Below are positions 46,020 through 54,508 of a stretch of DNA of 64,000 bases, in pieces. Both the position numbers and the translations under genes were made by a program. This DNA comes from Aeromonas sanarellii (GTDB lineage Bacteria; Pseudomonadota; Gammaproteobacteria; Enterobacterales; Aeromonadaceae). The stretch lies in the NCBI RefSeq assembly GCF_000820085.1, contig NZ_CDBN01000039.1:25799-89798 (forward strand). Reading direction: 5' to 3'. The notes under the pieces were generated by a model. It saw nothing but the letters and a program-made list of their open reading frames with translations. It searched no databases and was not told the DNA's origin. Position 1 is the stretch's first letter; every line of letters starts with the position of its first letter.

Positions 46020-48344
46020 TCAGGCGGCGTGCACCGCCGGGGCCGGTTGAGACAGTCCTTCCAGCTCACCCGGGGCGAAGTTGTCCACCTGGATCGCCTC
46101 GTAACGCAGGGCGTCGGCGGCCAGCAGCTTGTCGGCCTCCTCCTTGCCGAGGATGGACTGGGACAGGGCCGCAGCCACCAGCTCAGGCAGCGCCAGCTTG
46201 CGGGGCAGCTTGCCCTCTTTCTGGGCCTGCACCAGCTTCTTCTCGATGGGCTGCACCGCCACCATAGCCTGGAAGGCGCGCTCCATCAGACCGACCGGAT
46301 CCGCCTCGTCCTTGCCCACGTAGCAGAGCGCGGTCAGACGATCGCGGAACTCCCCTGGCGTCATCATGGCCAGACAGATGGCGTGGCAGCGATCGTCCGC
46401 CGGCATCTTGTAGCCCACTCCGAACGGGAACACCACCCGTTTGAGCACGGCGCCCACCACCTTGTTCGGGAAGTTCTGGAAGAAGCCCTCGAACGCCTTG
46501 CCGATGAGATAAAGGTTGCGCTCCACCGCGTACTGCACGAACGGCAGATCGGAGACCATGCGGCCCTGATCCTCGTAGTGCTTGAGGGTGGCGGAGGCCA
46601 GATAGAGGTGGCTCAGCACGTCACCCAGACGGGCGGAGATCATCTCCTTGCGCTTGAGATCGCCACCCAGCATCAGCATGGAGACGTCGGCGCACAGGGC
46701 CAACCCTTTGCTCATGCGGGACAGCTGCTTGTAGTAGCGAGCGGTTTCCCCTCCCACGGGGGCGCCGTTGAACTGGCCCAGGGTCAGCCCCTGGAACAGG
46801 GCGCCGAAGAAGTTGCCGGTGCCGAACGCAATGTGCTTCATCAGCAGGGCATCGAACTTCTCGAGACCGCGCTCCACGTCGGTGTCGGCGGCCGCTTCCA
46901 GCTCGGCGAACACGTAAGGGTGGCAGCGGGTGGCACCTTGCCCGAAGATCATCAGATTGCGGGTCAGGATGTTGGCCCCTTCTACCGTGATGGCCACCGG
47001 AATACCCATGTAGGCATAGCCGGTATAGTTTTTGGGCCCAAGCTGGATGGCGCGACCGGCGTGAATGTCCATGGAGTCGTCCATCACCTGACGGGCCATC
47101 TCGGTCATGTGGTACTTGGAGATGGCGGTGACGATGGCAGGCGCCTGACCGAGATCCAGGGAGCCTGCGGTCATGCGACGAGCCCCTTCCAGCTGATAGG
47201 TGAGGCCACCGATGCGGGCCAGCGCCTCCTGCACCCCTTCAAACTTGCCGATGGACATGCCGAACTGCTTGCGCACGTAGGAGTAGGCGCCGACTGTGCG
47301 GCTCGCCATGTGACCGCAGGCGGTGCCCAGGGCCGGCAGCGAGATGCCGCGACCGGCGGAGAGGCATTCGACCAGCATGCGCCAGCCGCGGCCGGCGTAT
47401 TCAGGCCCGCCGATGATCCAGTCGAGCGGAATGAACACATCCTTGCCGAAGGTCGGGCCGTTCAGGAACGCCAGTCCCATGGGGTAGTGGCGATCGCCGA
47501 CGCGCACGCCAGGGTGACTGGTGGGGATGAGCGCGCAGGTGATGCCGATCTCCTCCTTGTCCCCCAGCAGCTTGTCCGGGTCGTACATCTTGAACGCCAA
47601 GCCCAGCACGGTGGCACGCGGCGCCAGGGTGATGTAACGCTTGTTCCAGTTCAGACGAATACCCAGCACCTCTTCACCCTTGTGCATGCCCTTGCAGACG
47701 ATCCCCTTGTCAGGAATCGCGCCCGCATCGGAGCCCGCTTCCGGGCCGGTCAGGGCGAAACAGGGCACTTCCTTGCCGTTGGCCAGCCCCGGCAGCCAGA
47801 AATCCTTCTGGGCCTGGGTGCCGTAGTGCATCAGCAGCTCGCCCGGTCCCAGAGAATTCGGCACCATGACGGTGACCGCCACGCTCAGGCTCTTGGTCGC
47901 GATGCGGGTGACTATGGTGGAGTTGGCGATGGCGGAGAATTCGCGGCCGCCGTAAGATTTCGGGATGATCAGGGAGAAGAAGCCTTCCTTCTTCAGGTAG
48001 TCCCACACCGGCTCCGGCAGGTCCTTGGTTTCGTTGACGATCTTGAAGTCGTCCACCATGGCGAGCAGGGTTTCGACCTGGTTGTCGATGAAGGCCTGCT
48101 CTTCTGCGCTCAGCTCGGCCTTGCCGTAGCCATGCAGTTTCTTCCAGTCCGGGTTGCCGCGAAACAACTCGCCATCCCACCAGACGGAGCCGGCCTCCAT
48201 GGCCTCCCGCTCGGTGGCCGACAGGGGCGGCAGTATCTTCTTGAAGATGCCGAATACGGGGCGGGTCACCACCTTTTTACGGATGGCGGGGACACCGAGC
48301 ACCACGACTATCGCCAGCACCAGCAGGACAAGCAATGTGATCAT
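46020..48344 (-). CDS. fadE: FadE acyl-CoA dehydrogenase
   Basis: The 774-aa flavoenzyme catalyses the first step of fatty-acid beta-oxidation. It has an N-terminal hydrophobic segment (LLVLLVLAIVVVLGVPAI), the FAD/substrate motifs FALTGPEAGSDAGAIPD and LNGPTFGKDVFIPLDWIIGG, and the long C-terminal region specific to FadE. Length fits the gammaproteobacterial family (about 770-815). The regulator gene upstream is 47 nt away on the same strand, suggesting a psrA-fadE unit. A terminator follows. Confidence 0.95.
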   Translation of the reverse strand: MITLLVLLVLAIVVVLGVPAIRKKVVTRPVFGIFKKILPPLSATEREAMEAGSVWWDGELFRGNPDWKKLHGYGKAELSAEEQAFIDNQVETLLAMVDDFKIVNETKDLPEPVWDYLKKEGFFSLIIPKSYGGREFSAIANSTIVTRIATKSLSVAVTVMVPNSLGPGELLMHYGTQAQKDFWLPGLANGKEVPCFALTGPEAGSDAGAIPDKGIVCKGMHKGEEVLGIRLNWNKRYITLAPRATVLGLAFKMYDPDKLLGDKEEIGITCALIPTSHPGVRVGDRHYPMGLAFLNGPTFGKDVFIPLDWIIGGPEYAGRGWRMLVECLSAGRGISLPALGTACGHMASRTVGAYSYVRKQFGMSIGKFEGVQEALARIGGLTYQLEGARRMTAGSLDLGQAPAIVTAISKYHMTEMARQVMDDSMDIHAGRAIQLGPKNYTGYAYMGIPVAITVEGANILTRNLMIFGQGATRCHPYVFAELEAAADTDVERGLEKFDALLMKHIAFGTGNFFGALFQGLTLGQFNGAPVGGETARYYKQLSRMSKGLALCADVSMLMLGGDLKRKEMISARLGDVLSHLYLASATLKHYEDQGRMVSDLPFVQYAVERNLYLIGKAFEGFFQNFPNKVVGAVLKRVVFPFGVGYKMPADDRCHAICLAMMTPGEFRDRLTALCYVGKDEADPVGLMERAFQAMVAVQPIEKKLVQAQKEGKLPRKLALPELVAAALSQSILGKEEADKLLAADALRYEAIQVDNFAPGELEGLSQPAPAVHAA

Positions 48345-48391
48345 ACCGAAGTTCCTTCTATTTCACTGTTTCCGTTGATTATTGTTAGGTG

Positions 48392-49045
48392 TTACACGGC
48401 CAGGGAGAGCCTGGTCGACTCCACGGGCGCCCCGACACCGGACGCCAGATAAGGAATGACGTTGCGCACCAACCCTTCCACATCGAGCTGCTGGCCAAAA
48501 TCGGCCTGGGCGATGTCACGCAGGGCATCGGCGGAGGCCATGGTGAACACGACGGTGCCCAGGGTGAAGTGCAGGCGCCAGAAGAGATCCGCCGGCGACA
48601 AGTCCGGGTTGGCCTTGGAGATGGCCTGGGTGATCCCGTGCAGGGTCGCACCATAGTGGGTGGTGATGAAGCGGCGCAGGTGGCCCTGGCTGTCGATATA
48701 GCCACGGCCCAGCAACTGCATGAAGAGTGCCGGACCATTTGGGCGCACCGCCACCAGCTTCATCAGGGGGTCGACGAAACTCTCGAACACCTGCAGCAGG
48801 GTCAGCTGCTCCTGCGCCATCAGGGTCTGCAGGCGCGCATCCAGCTCCGGCATGAAGAGGCTCAGATAACGGTCGAGCACCGCCTGGATAAGCTCCTTCT
48901 TGGAGCCGAAGTGATAGTTGACCGAGGCCAGGTTCACATCGGCTTCGCTGGTGATCAGACGCAACGAGGTATCGGCGAATCCCCGCTCGGCAAACAGCAC
49001 CTCGGCGGCATCGAGAATACGGTTCTTGGTATCGATTTTACTCAC
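48392..49045 (-). CDS. psrA: PsrA-like TetR-family regulator of fatty-acid genes
   Basis: The 217-aa protein has an N-terminal TetR helix-turn-helix (TKNRILDAAEVLFAERGFADTSLRLITSEADVNLASVNYHFGSKKELIQAVL), which is very like PsrA of Pseudomonas and Shewanella. PsrA senses long-chain acyl compounds and represses beta-oxidation genes. The start is a GTG at 49045 with GAGGTG six nt upstream; an in-frame GTG 12 nt earlier lacks a good site. A perfect palindrome at 49058-49073 overlaps its leader, implying autoregulation. fadE immediately downstream is the expected target. Confidence 0.82.
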   Translation of the reverse strand: MSKIDTKNRILDAAEVLFAERGFADTSLRLITSEADVNLASVNYHFGSKKELIQAVLDRYLSLFMPELDARLQTLMAQEQLTLLQVFESFVDPLMKLVAVRPNGPALFMQLLGRGYIDSQGHLRRFITTHYGATLHGITQAISKANPDLSPADLFWRLHFTLGTVVFTMASADALRDIAQADFGQQLDVEGLVRNVIPYLASGVGAPVESTRLSLAV

Positions 49046-49057
49046 TGGACACCTCAC

Positions 49058-49073
49058 TTAAACGAATGTTTAA
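49058..49073 (-). promoter_or_regulatory. Palindromic operator, PsrA-box-like
   Basis: ttaaac-gaat-gtttaa is a 6-bp perfect inverted repeat with a 4-nt centre, containing AAAC-N4-GTTT as in PsrA boxes (CAAAC-N4-GTTTG). It lies 13 nt in front of the regulator start codon. Confidence 0.7.
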
Positions 49074-49099
49074 AAAGTACGTTTCATGCCCAGCCATGT

Positions 49100-49254
49100 C
49101 AAGAGAATGTGAACGAGTGTTGGCGAAATGTTTTTAATCAAAAAAGAGGGAAGAGGACGGGAACTTCGCGGCGAGAGGGGACTCTATATCTATGCCACTG
49201 CAATTAAACATTAAGTCTCGCCCAACCTGCGCCATGCTAGTTGGGCATTTTTTT
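49100..49254 (+). ncRNA. Candidate small RNA, plus strand, in the psrA-ycdX spacer
   Basis: This stretch ends in a good plus-strand terminator (49220-49254) although no gene on that strand lies to its left: psrA runs away on minus. It contains several GGA motifs within about 45 nt (GAGGGAAGAGGACGGGAAC and AGAGGGGACTC), as seen in targets of CsrA/RsmA-type proteins. The 5' end is not defined. Evidence is positional and motif-based only. Confidence 0.3.
49220..49254 (+). terminator. Plus-strand terminator with no upstream gene
   Basis: Stem gcccaac / gttgggc (49220-49246, 13-nt loop) followed by ATTTTTTTG. Well formed for the plus strand. It has no coding sequence to terminate. Confidence 0.75.
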
Positions 49255-49282
49255 GTCCTCGTGGCGCCAATATCATCCGGGC

Positions 49283-49309
49283 AAAAAAAACCGTCGCAGG
49301 GGCGACGGT
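49283..49309 (-). terminator. Minus-strand terminator with no upstream gene
   Basis: Stem accgtcgc / gcgacggt (49290-49309) with loop aggg, followed on the minus strand by seven or eight Ts. The nearest gene to its right is on the plus strand, so it would end an intergenic minus-strand transcript. Confidence 0.8.
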
Positions 49310-49435
49310 GGGGAAACGGGTCAGACCATCCAGTGTCGACCCATCGATGGGTGTTCAGGCTTGCATCGATAGGGTCATCCTCGCAGGCAAACGTCATCAG
49401 ACTTTGTCAGCTACAGCCTAATTTGTGACAAAGTA
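49310..49435 (-). ncRNA. Candidate small RNA, minus strand, in the psrA-ycdX spacer
   Basis: A minus-strand transcript ending at the 49283-49309 terminator would include a self-complementary acccatcgatgggt at about 49337-49351 and start near an inverted repeat ctttgtca-N16-tgacaaag (49402-49433), which may be its promoter operator. No ORF is supported. No known sRNA family is recognised. Confidence 0.3.
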
Positions 49436-49506
49436 TGGCAAGCCGTTTCGTGGCCCCTCCCCACCATTTTTGCTATGCTGGCGCCTCATGCCAGAGGGGA
49501 GAGAAG

Positions 49507-50247
49507 ATGAAGTACACGGTCGATACCCACACGCACACCGTCGCCAGCACCCACGCCTACAGCACCATCCACGACTACCTGCCCATCGCCAGAGCCAAGG
49601 GGATCAAGCTGTTCGCCACCACGGATCACGGCCCCGACATGGCCGATGCCCCGCACTACTGGCACTTCGTCAACCTGCATGTGCTGCCCAGAGTCGTGGA
49701 CGGCGTCGGCATCCTGCGCGGCATCGAGGCCAACATCAAGAACATCGACGGCGAAATCGACTTCCCCGAGCGCTACGAATCGCGACTCGACATGATCATG
49801 GCGGGCTTTCATGAACCGGTGTTTCCCCCCTGTGATCGGGCGACCCACACCCAGGCCATGATCAACGCCATCAAAAGCGGTCGGGTCGACATGATAAGCC
49901 ACCCCGGCAATCCCGCCTTCCCCATCGACATCCAGGCGGTGGTCAGGGCCGCCGCCGAATACCGGGTAGCGCTGGAGATCAACAACTCCTCCTTCAATCA
50001 TTCCCGCCCGGGCAGTGAGAGCAATTGCCGCGCCATCGTCGAGGCGGCGCGCGACCTTGGCGCCTACCTCACCTTCGGCTCCGACTCCCACGTAGCCTTC
50101 AGCCTCGGCGATTTCGATCACTGCCACCGTCTGGTGACCGAGGCCGACTTCCCCGAGGAGCGGATCCTGGCACGCTCCCCCCGTGCCCTGCTCGATTTTC
50201 TCGAGAGCCGCGGTCGTGCCCATATCCCGGAGTTCGCCGACCTCTGA
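49507..50247 (+). CDS. ycdX: PHP-domain phosphatase/hydrolase, YcdX family
   Basis: The 246-aa protein is a trinuclear-metal PHP hydrolase: [53 protein letters not shown] and FGSDSHVAF supply the metal-binding His, Asp and Glu residues in the usual order. Length matches YcdX of E. coli, linked to swarming and general phosphatase activity. The ATG at 49507 has AGAGGGGAGAGA upstream. It is transcribed away from psrA toward the tRNA gene. Confidence 0.9.
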   Translation: MKYTVDTHTHTVASTHAYSTIHDYLPIARAKGIKLFATTDHGPDMADAPHYWHFVNLHVLPRVVDGVGILRGIEANIKNIDGEIDFPERYESRLDMIMAGFHEPVFPPCDRATHTQAMINAIKSGRVDMISHPGNPAFPIDIQAVVRAAAEYRVALEINNSSFNHSRPGSESNCRAIVEAARDLGAYLTFGSDSHVAFSLGDFDHCHRLVTEADFPEERILARSPRALLDFLESRGRAHIPEFADL

Positions 50248-50333
50248 CGGTTTCCCGTAACTCCATGAGCTCACTCATAAAACTGAGTTCAGCTCATTGA
50301 CTTACCACCTATTTTTCGGGAATCTAGCGGCAC

Positions 50334-50409
50334 GCCGGTATAGCTCAGTTGGTAGAGCAGCGCATTCGTAATGCGAAGGTCGTAGGTTCGACTCCTATTA
50401 CCGGCACCA
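50334..50409 (+). tRNA. thrW: tRNA-Thr (CGU anticodon), thrW type
   Basis: The 76-nt sequence folds as a full cloverleaf with acceptor GCCGGTA/TACCGGC, D arm, anticodon loop TTCGTAA (anticodon CGU), T loop TTCGACT and encoded CCA. It is nearly identical to E. coli thrW, a well-known integration site for islands and phages. The accessory region begins at its 3' end, so it probably is an attachment site. Confidence 0.97.
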
Positions 50410-50415
50410 TATAAA

Positions 50416-50452
50416 ACAATGACTTAGGGTTGTAGTGATGCTAAGTCATTGT
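50416..50452 (+). terminator. Perfect inverted repeat after the tRNA
   Basis: acaatgacttag / ctaagtcattgt is a 12-bp perfect stem with a 13-nt loop, seven nt after the tRNA CCA. It likely ends the tRNA transcript, although the T-run is poor (gcttta). Confidence 0.6.
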
Positions 50453-50622
50453 GCTTTATAGCTCCATACCCCTCCATATACCCCGCTTTTGTTCTTCATT
50501 ACCCTCCTGCCCTTCACTTTCTGATCCCGCTACGTCCCAAATGTACTTACTCCTCCCCAAATCCATAATGCGTCTCATTACATTCATTTGCAGATATATG
50601 TTATCTCCATGAACCTACCCAA
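50453..50622. other. Gene-free stretch at the start of the accessory region
   Basis: No integrase or other gene is found between the tRNA and the DUF932 gene, although many islands keep one here. The stretch is pyrimidine-rich and shows no clear repeat. It should carry the promoter for the DUF932 operon. Confidence 0.4.
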
Positions 50623-50648
50623 GGGACTGCTCTGCGCAGTCCCTTTTT
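50623..50648 (+). terminator. Attenuator-like hairpin just before the DUF932 gene
   Basis: gggactgc-tctgc-gcagtccc followed by five Ts looks like a Rho-independent terminator, but it ends 15 nt upstream of a start codon. It could attenuate expression of the following gene. Confidence 0.65.
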
Positions 50649-50663
50649 CATTGGAGATTTCTC

Positions 50664-51614
50664 ATGCCTCACCTGATCGACACCATGGCCTACACTGGCC
50701 AAACCCCTTGGCATGGCCTTGGCAATATTTTACCCCCTCAACAATCTTTGGATGTCTGGCTTAAAACTGCAGGGATGGATTGGACCATCGAGCAGAGCGA
50801 CGTGATGTTTAACGTCGCCTCCGATGCACTGCATATTCGCCCCTTCAGCGACAGCAAGGTGCTTTATCGCTCCGATACCCTCGCCCCCCTGTCGGTGGTC
50901 TCAAGCCGCTACAACGTGGTACAGCCTCACGAGGTCCTGCACTTCTATCAAGACCTAGTGGAAGCCGGTGGCTTTGAGCTGGAGACCGCAGGCTCACTCA
51001 AAGGCGGCCGCAAACTGTGGGCCTTGGCCAAAACCGGTCAGGATCTCAAGCTAGCAGGCGGTGATTGGGTGAAGTCCTATCTGCTGCTAGCGACCAGCTG
51101 CGACGGCACGCTCTGTACCACGGCGCAGTTCACTTCGCTACGGGTGGTTTGCAACAACACCCTGCAGATAGCACTGCGGAGTGCTACCGGTGCCATCAAG
51201 GTGCCCCACTCCACTCAGTTCGATGCCGCTGCCGTCAAAGAATCTCTCGGACTGGGACTCTCTCATTGGGATGAGTTCAAGGCGCAGACCAAAGCGCTTG
51301 CACAACGGCAAGTCACCCCCGAAGAGGCGCTACGCTTTTTCAGCGACTTGCTGGCGCAACCGCTGGATGAGGAGAGCATCATTCTCACCAAGCCGGTACA
51401 ACGGCTGCATGAGCTCTATCAGGGCGCTGGTATGGGCTCAGAGCTTGCCAGTTCCCGTAATACCGCGTGGGGGCTGGTCAATGCGGTCACCGAATACGTG
51501 GATCACCACCGCCGTGCTCGCAGCCAGGATCACCGACTCGATTCCGCCTGGTTCGGTCAGGGAGCACAACTCAAATCCCAAGCCTTGAATCAGGCACTCA
51601 CCCTGCTGCAGTAA
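50664..51614 (+). CDS. DUF932 (phage/plasmid-like) protein
   Basis: The 316-aa protein has the DUF932/TIGR03299-type features: TPWHGLGN near the N-terminus, SSRYNVVQPHEVLHFYQDLVEAGGFELETAGSLKGGRKLWALAK, and CDGTLCTTAQFTSLRVVCNNTL. The family is common on plasmids, phages and integrative elements, and its function is not known. It stands at the head of a plus-strand run with a YqaJ nuclease and a phage-like protein, a combination found on mobile elements and suggestive of a DNA recombination module. The ATG has GGAG 7 nt upstream. Confidence 0.85.
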   Translation: MPHLIDTMAYTGQTPWHGLGNILPPQQSLDVWLKTAGMDWTIEQSDVMFNVASDALHIRPFSDSKVLYRSDTLAPLSVVSSRYNVVQPHEVLHFYQDLVEAGGFELETAGSLKGGRKLWALAKTGQDLKLAGGDWVKSYLLLATSCDGTLCTTAQFTSLRVVCNNTLQIALRSATGAIKVPHSTQFDAAAVKESLGLGLSHWDEFKAQTKALAQRQVTPEEALRFFSDLLAQPLDEESIILTKPVQRLHELYQGAGMGSELASSRNTAWGLVNAVTEYVDHHRRARSQDHRLDSAWFGQGAQLKSQALNQALTLLQ

Positions 51615-51708
51615 TTCCGCTTCCCCATTCAAACCGCATAACGACCTCATCCGGACTGGCGCAAGCCAATCCGGGCGTAGCCATTTATGCCGTCAACAAG
51701 GAGTCGTC

Positions 51709-52698
51709 ATGAAAGCAAAAGCCAAATACGGCCAGGCCCTGCGGCTGGCCTCTACTCCCCAGTTAACCCGCGAGCAGTGGCTCGCTATCCGCAAACTCGG
51801 CATTGGTTCTTCCGATGCCGCCGTGGCAGTGGGGCTCTCTCCTTACAAATGCCCGCTCAGCCTGTGGCTGGAGAAGACCGGTCGCAGGGAGCCGGAAGAT
51901 ATCTCCCACAAGGAAGCTGTGCTGTGGGGCATCGAACTTGAACCGGTATTAGCGCAGGTCTATGCCAAACGCACCGGCTATAAAGTGCGCCGGGTCAATG
52001 CGGTGCTGCAACACCCCGAGCATCGCTTCATGCTCGCCAACCTCGACCGGGAGGTAGTCGGCCATCCCGATGGGCCGGGCATTCTAGAGATCAAGACCGC
52101 CAGCTATCACAGCGCCCCCCAGTGGGAGGAAGGGGTGCCGGTGGCTTACCAGTGTCAGGTACTGCATCAACTCGCCGTCACCGGCCATGCCTGGGCCGAA
52201 GTGGCAGTACTGATCGGCGGCCAGGATTTTCGGATTTACCGCATCGAGCGGGATGAGGAGAAGATCCAGGATCTCACCGAGCGGGAAGCGCTGTTCTGGC
52301 AGAGGGTGCAACAAGACCAGCAGCCTGAGCCTGACGGCTCCAGCGATGCCGCCAATGCCCTGAGCTGGCTCTTCCCCCGCGACGATGGCCAGACGGTGGA
52401 TCTCTCCGACTCCCCCGAGTTCAACCAGCTGTTTGGCGAACTGCTGCGCTTGCGCGAGCAAAAGGAAGCCGTCGAGCTGCAGGAGTCGCAGCTCAAGCAG
52501 CGGCTGCAAGCCACCTTAGGCGAAGCGACAGCCGGGCTGTTTGCCGATGGCAAGATCACCTGGAAGCGCAGTAAAGACCGGCTGGCACCGGATCTGGATA
52601 AGCTTGGTCAGGATCATCCCGACCTGCTTACCCAGTACGTCAAACCGGTGCCCGGCGTGCGTCGTTTCACCATTCAACCCTTGAGGCAAACTCCATGA
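51709..52698 (+). CDS. YqaJ-family (lambda exonuclease-like) nuclease
   Basis: A 329-aa PD-(D/E)XK-type protein. The YqaJ core is in the first 200 residues: REQWLAIRKLGIGSSDAAVAVGLSPY, GIELEPVLAQVYAKRTG, ANLDREV, the catalytic GILEIKTAS and VAYQCQVLHQLAVTG. A coiled-coil tail follows (LLRLREQKEAVELQESQLKQRL). Members degrade double-stranded DNA ends to help single-strand annealing. Its stop overlaps the next start (ATGA at 52695-52698). Confidence 0.87.
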   Translation: MKAKAKYGQALRLASTPQLTREQWLAIRKLGIGSSDAAVAVGLSPYKCPLSLWLEKTGRREPEDISHKEAVLWGIELEPVLAQVYAKRTGYKVRRVNAVLQHPEHRFMLANLDREVVGHPDGPGILEIKTASYHSAPQWEEGVPVAYQCQVLHQLAVTGHAWAEVAVLIGGQDFRIYRIERDEEKIQDLTEREALFWQRVQQDQQPEPDGSSDAANALSWLFPRDDGQTVDLSDSPEFNQLFGELLRLREQKEAVELQESQLKQRLQATLGEATAGLFADGKITWKRSKDRLAPDLDKLGQDHPDLLTQYVKPVPGVRRFTIQPLRQTP

Positions 52699-53663
52699 TC
52701 AAAGGACTAGCGATCACTCCGCCCGTGATCGGGCGGATCTGCATCGGCAAGCTGGTGCAGAAAAACGATAAATGGGTGCCGGAGAAGGACGACAGCTTCA
52801 CCCTCACCACCCAGGTACAACAAAAGGGGGGGTGGTTGCTCCATCCTCTGCATCAACACTACTCATCGCAAAAGCATGGCCAAGGGCAGGAGCAAACCAA
52901 GATCCGCGCCATTCCGGTGCGGGTGCTGTTCAACGATAGCGACTTGAATCTGCGGGCGGAATACAGCGCCTTTGACCGACAAACCGGCAGGCCGCTCTGT
53001 GTCGGTAATGGGGAAGTGGCAAGACGCATGGGGGCGCAAGGCATGGAAGAGGTCAGTTGCCCTGGACCAGAGCGCTGCGCCTTTGCCGGGCAACAGGGTT
53101 GCAAGCTGTACGGGCGACTGAACCTGTTTGTGGAAGGACAAGGGGATGAGCTGGGCAGCTTTATCTTCCGCACCACCGGCTACAACTCGGTACGCACCCT
53201 GGCGGCGCGACTGAAGTACCTGGAGGCAGTGAGCGGGGGCAATACCCGCTATCTGCCACTCACCCTGCGGTTGCGGGCCAAGAGCACTACCCAGTCCTAC
53301 CGCACACCGGTCTACTACGTGGATTTAACCTTGCGGGAGGAAACCAACCTGACCGAGGCAGTCAGGTTGGCACGGGAGGCCGCCCTGCGTGACCAAGAGG
53401 CAGGCTTGTCCATCAACCAGATGGAGCAAGCCGCTCGCGAGCTGCTGCGTAACGGCCAATTTGAAGATATCGATGAAGAAGTACCGATGTTACTGGAGGA
53501 GTTCTATCCCGAGCCAGAAATGATAGCGTCATCTTCCACCTCACAGCCTTTGGCAACCACAACAGCACCAAAACGCCTCCACCCTCGTTCCTCGCCCCTG
53601 ACCGGTAAACTGGGTAATAACGCGCCCCCTTCACCGCTTACGCCTGAGCCACAAAACCAATAA
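52695..53663 (+). CDS. Phage/ICE-associated protein (gp3-like, often called hydrolase or metal-binding protein)
   Basis: The 322-aa protein has a conserved middle with CPGPERCAFAGQQGCKLYGRLNLFVEGQGDELGSFIFRTTGYNSVRTLAARLKYL, including three or four Cys residues that may bind a metal. This pattern resembles the gp3-like family seen in phages and integrative elements, some members of which are recombination directionality factors. The last 60 residues are low-complexity. Coupling to the YqaJ nuclease gene suggests a shared job in DNA recombination or excision. The functional reading is inference. Confidence 0.6.
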   Translation: MIKGLAITPPVIGRICIGKLVQKNDKWVPEKDDSFTLTTQVQQKGGWLLHPLHQHYSSQKHGQGQEQTKIRAIPVRVLFNDSDLNLRAEYSAFDRQTGRPLCVGNGEVARRMGAQGMEEVSCPGPERCAFAGQQGCKLYGRLNLFVEGQGDELGSFIFRTTGYNSVRTLAARLKYLEAVSGGNTRYLPLTLRLRAKSTTQSYRTPVYYVDLTLREETNLTEAVRLAREAALRDQEAGLSINQMEQAARELLRNGQFEDIDEEVPMLLEEFYPEPEMIASSSTSQPLATTTAPKRLHPRSSPLTGKLGNNAPPSPLTPEPQNQ

Positions 53664-53925
53664 CTTACGTTGGCATCTTGTTACATCCAATCAAATCAAT
53701 CAGTAGCGCAATATTCTGCTACCCATCACGACGGGACGTTTATCACAAAGCGTTCCGTTATTTCTCCCCATCGCTGGTTTGGGGTCAATAGATCAAGCCC
53801 TAGTGACACTCACGAAATCGGCACTCATTTCATCTATTTCCCTCCATTTTCAGGTCAAGAAGGTCTCTTCGAGACTTTTGACCATGGGGGTCAGTGTACC
53901 TTGCCCTATTGACCGGGAGGAGACC

Positions 53926-54474
53926 ATGGCACTGGTAGGTTACGCACGTGTTAGTACGGGAGGTCAGAGCCTGGAAGTTCAGCTTCGAGCGCTGGCCGAA
54001 TGCAATAAACTTTTCCAGGAGAAGGTTAGCGGTGCCAGTGATGATAGGCCGCAACTTGCTCTCCTGTTGAATTATGTGAAGGAGGGGGATGTGGTGATGG
54101 TTACCAAGCTGGATCGTCTGGCTCGTAATACTCGTCACCTATTAGAAATATCTGAACTTCTACAGCAAAAACAGGTTGCATTGCGCATTTTAAATCTGGG
54201 AATCGACACTTCAACGCCTACCGGCAAGTTAATGCTCACCATGATCGGTGCTATCGCTACCTTCGAGCGAGAGTTGATGCTGGAGCGGCAGGCTGAAGGT
54301 ATTGAATTAGCCAAGCGCCGAGGTGTTTATAAGGGACGCAAACCGACTGCCATGGCAAAAGGCAATGAGGTTCTTGCACTGATTTCCAAAGGAATATCTA
54401 GAGCTGAAATTGCTAGACGCACAGGGATAAGTGTTTCCAGTGTGCAGCGCATCCTCAAAAACCAAGGCAACTAG
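53926..54474 (+). CDS. Serine recombinase / resolvase
   Basis: The 182-aa recombinase has the catalytic serine near the N-terminus (VGYARVSTGGQSLEVQL, Ser about residue 10), the Arg-rich DRLARNTRHLLEI, GKLMLTMIGAIATFERELMLERQAEGI and a C-terminal helix-turn-helix (ISRAEIARRTGISVSSVQRIL). Size fits resolvase/invertases such as Tn3 resolvase or Hin. The ATG at 53926 has a strong GGGAGGAG site. No transposase is adjacent. The 262-nt spacer upstream may hold the recombination site. Confidence 0.92.
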   Translation: MALVGYARVSTGGQSLEVQLRALAECNKLFQEKVSGASDDRPQLALLLNYVKEGDVVMVTKLDRLARNTRHLLEISELLQQKQVALRILNLGIDTSTPTGKLMLTMIGAIATFERELMLERQAEGIELAKRRGVYKGRKPTAMAKGNEVLALISKGISRAEIARRTGISVSSVQRILKNQGN

Positions 54475-54508
54475 GCGATAAATTAACCAGCATTAATAGA
54501 GGGAAGGA

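Noticed and set aside
49142..49186. GGA-rich stretch as CsrB/RsmY-type RNA
   Set aside because: The number of GGA motifs is too small and no stem-loop series displays them in loops, so it is not named as a Csr-type RNA; kept only as an unnamed candidate.
53779..53925. N-terminal extension of the serine recombinase
   Set aside because: The catalytic domain starts at MALVGYARVS with a strong ribosome site at 53926; the upstream codons have no similarity to recombinases.
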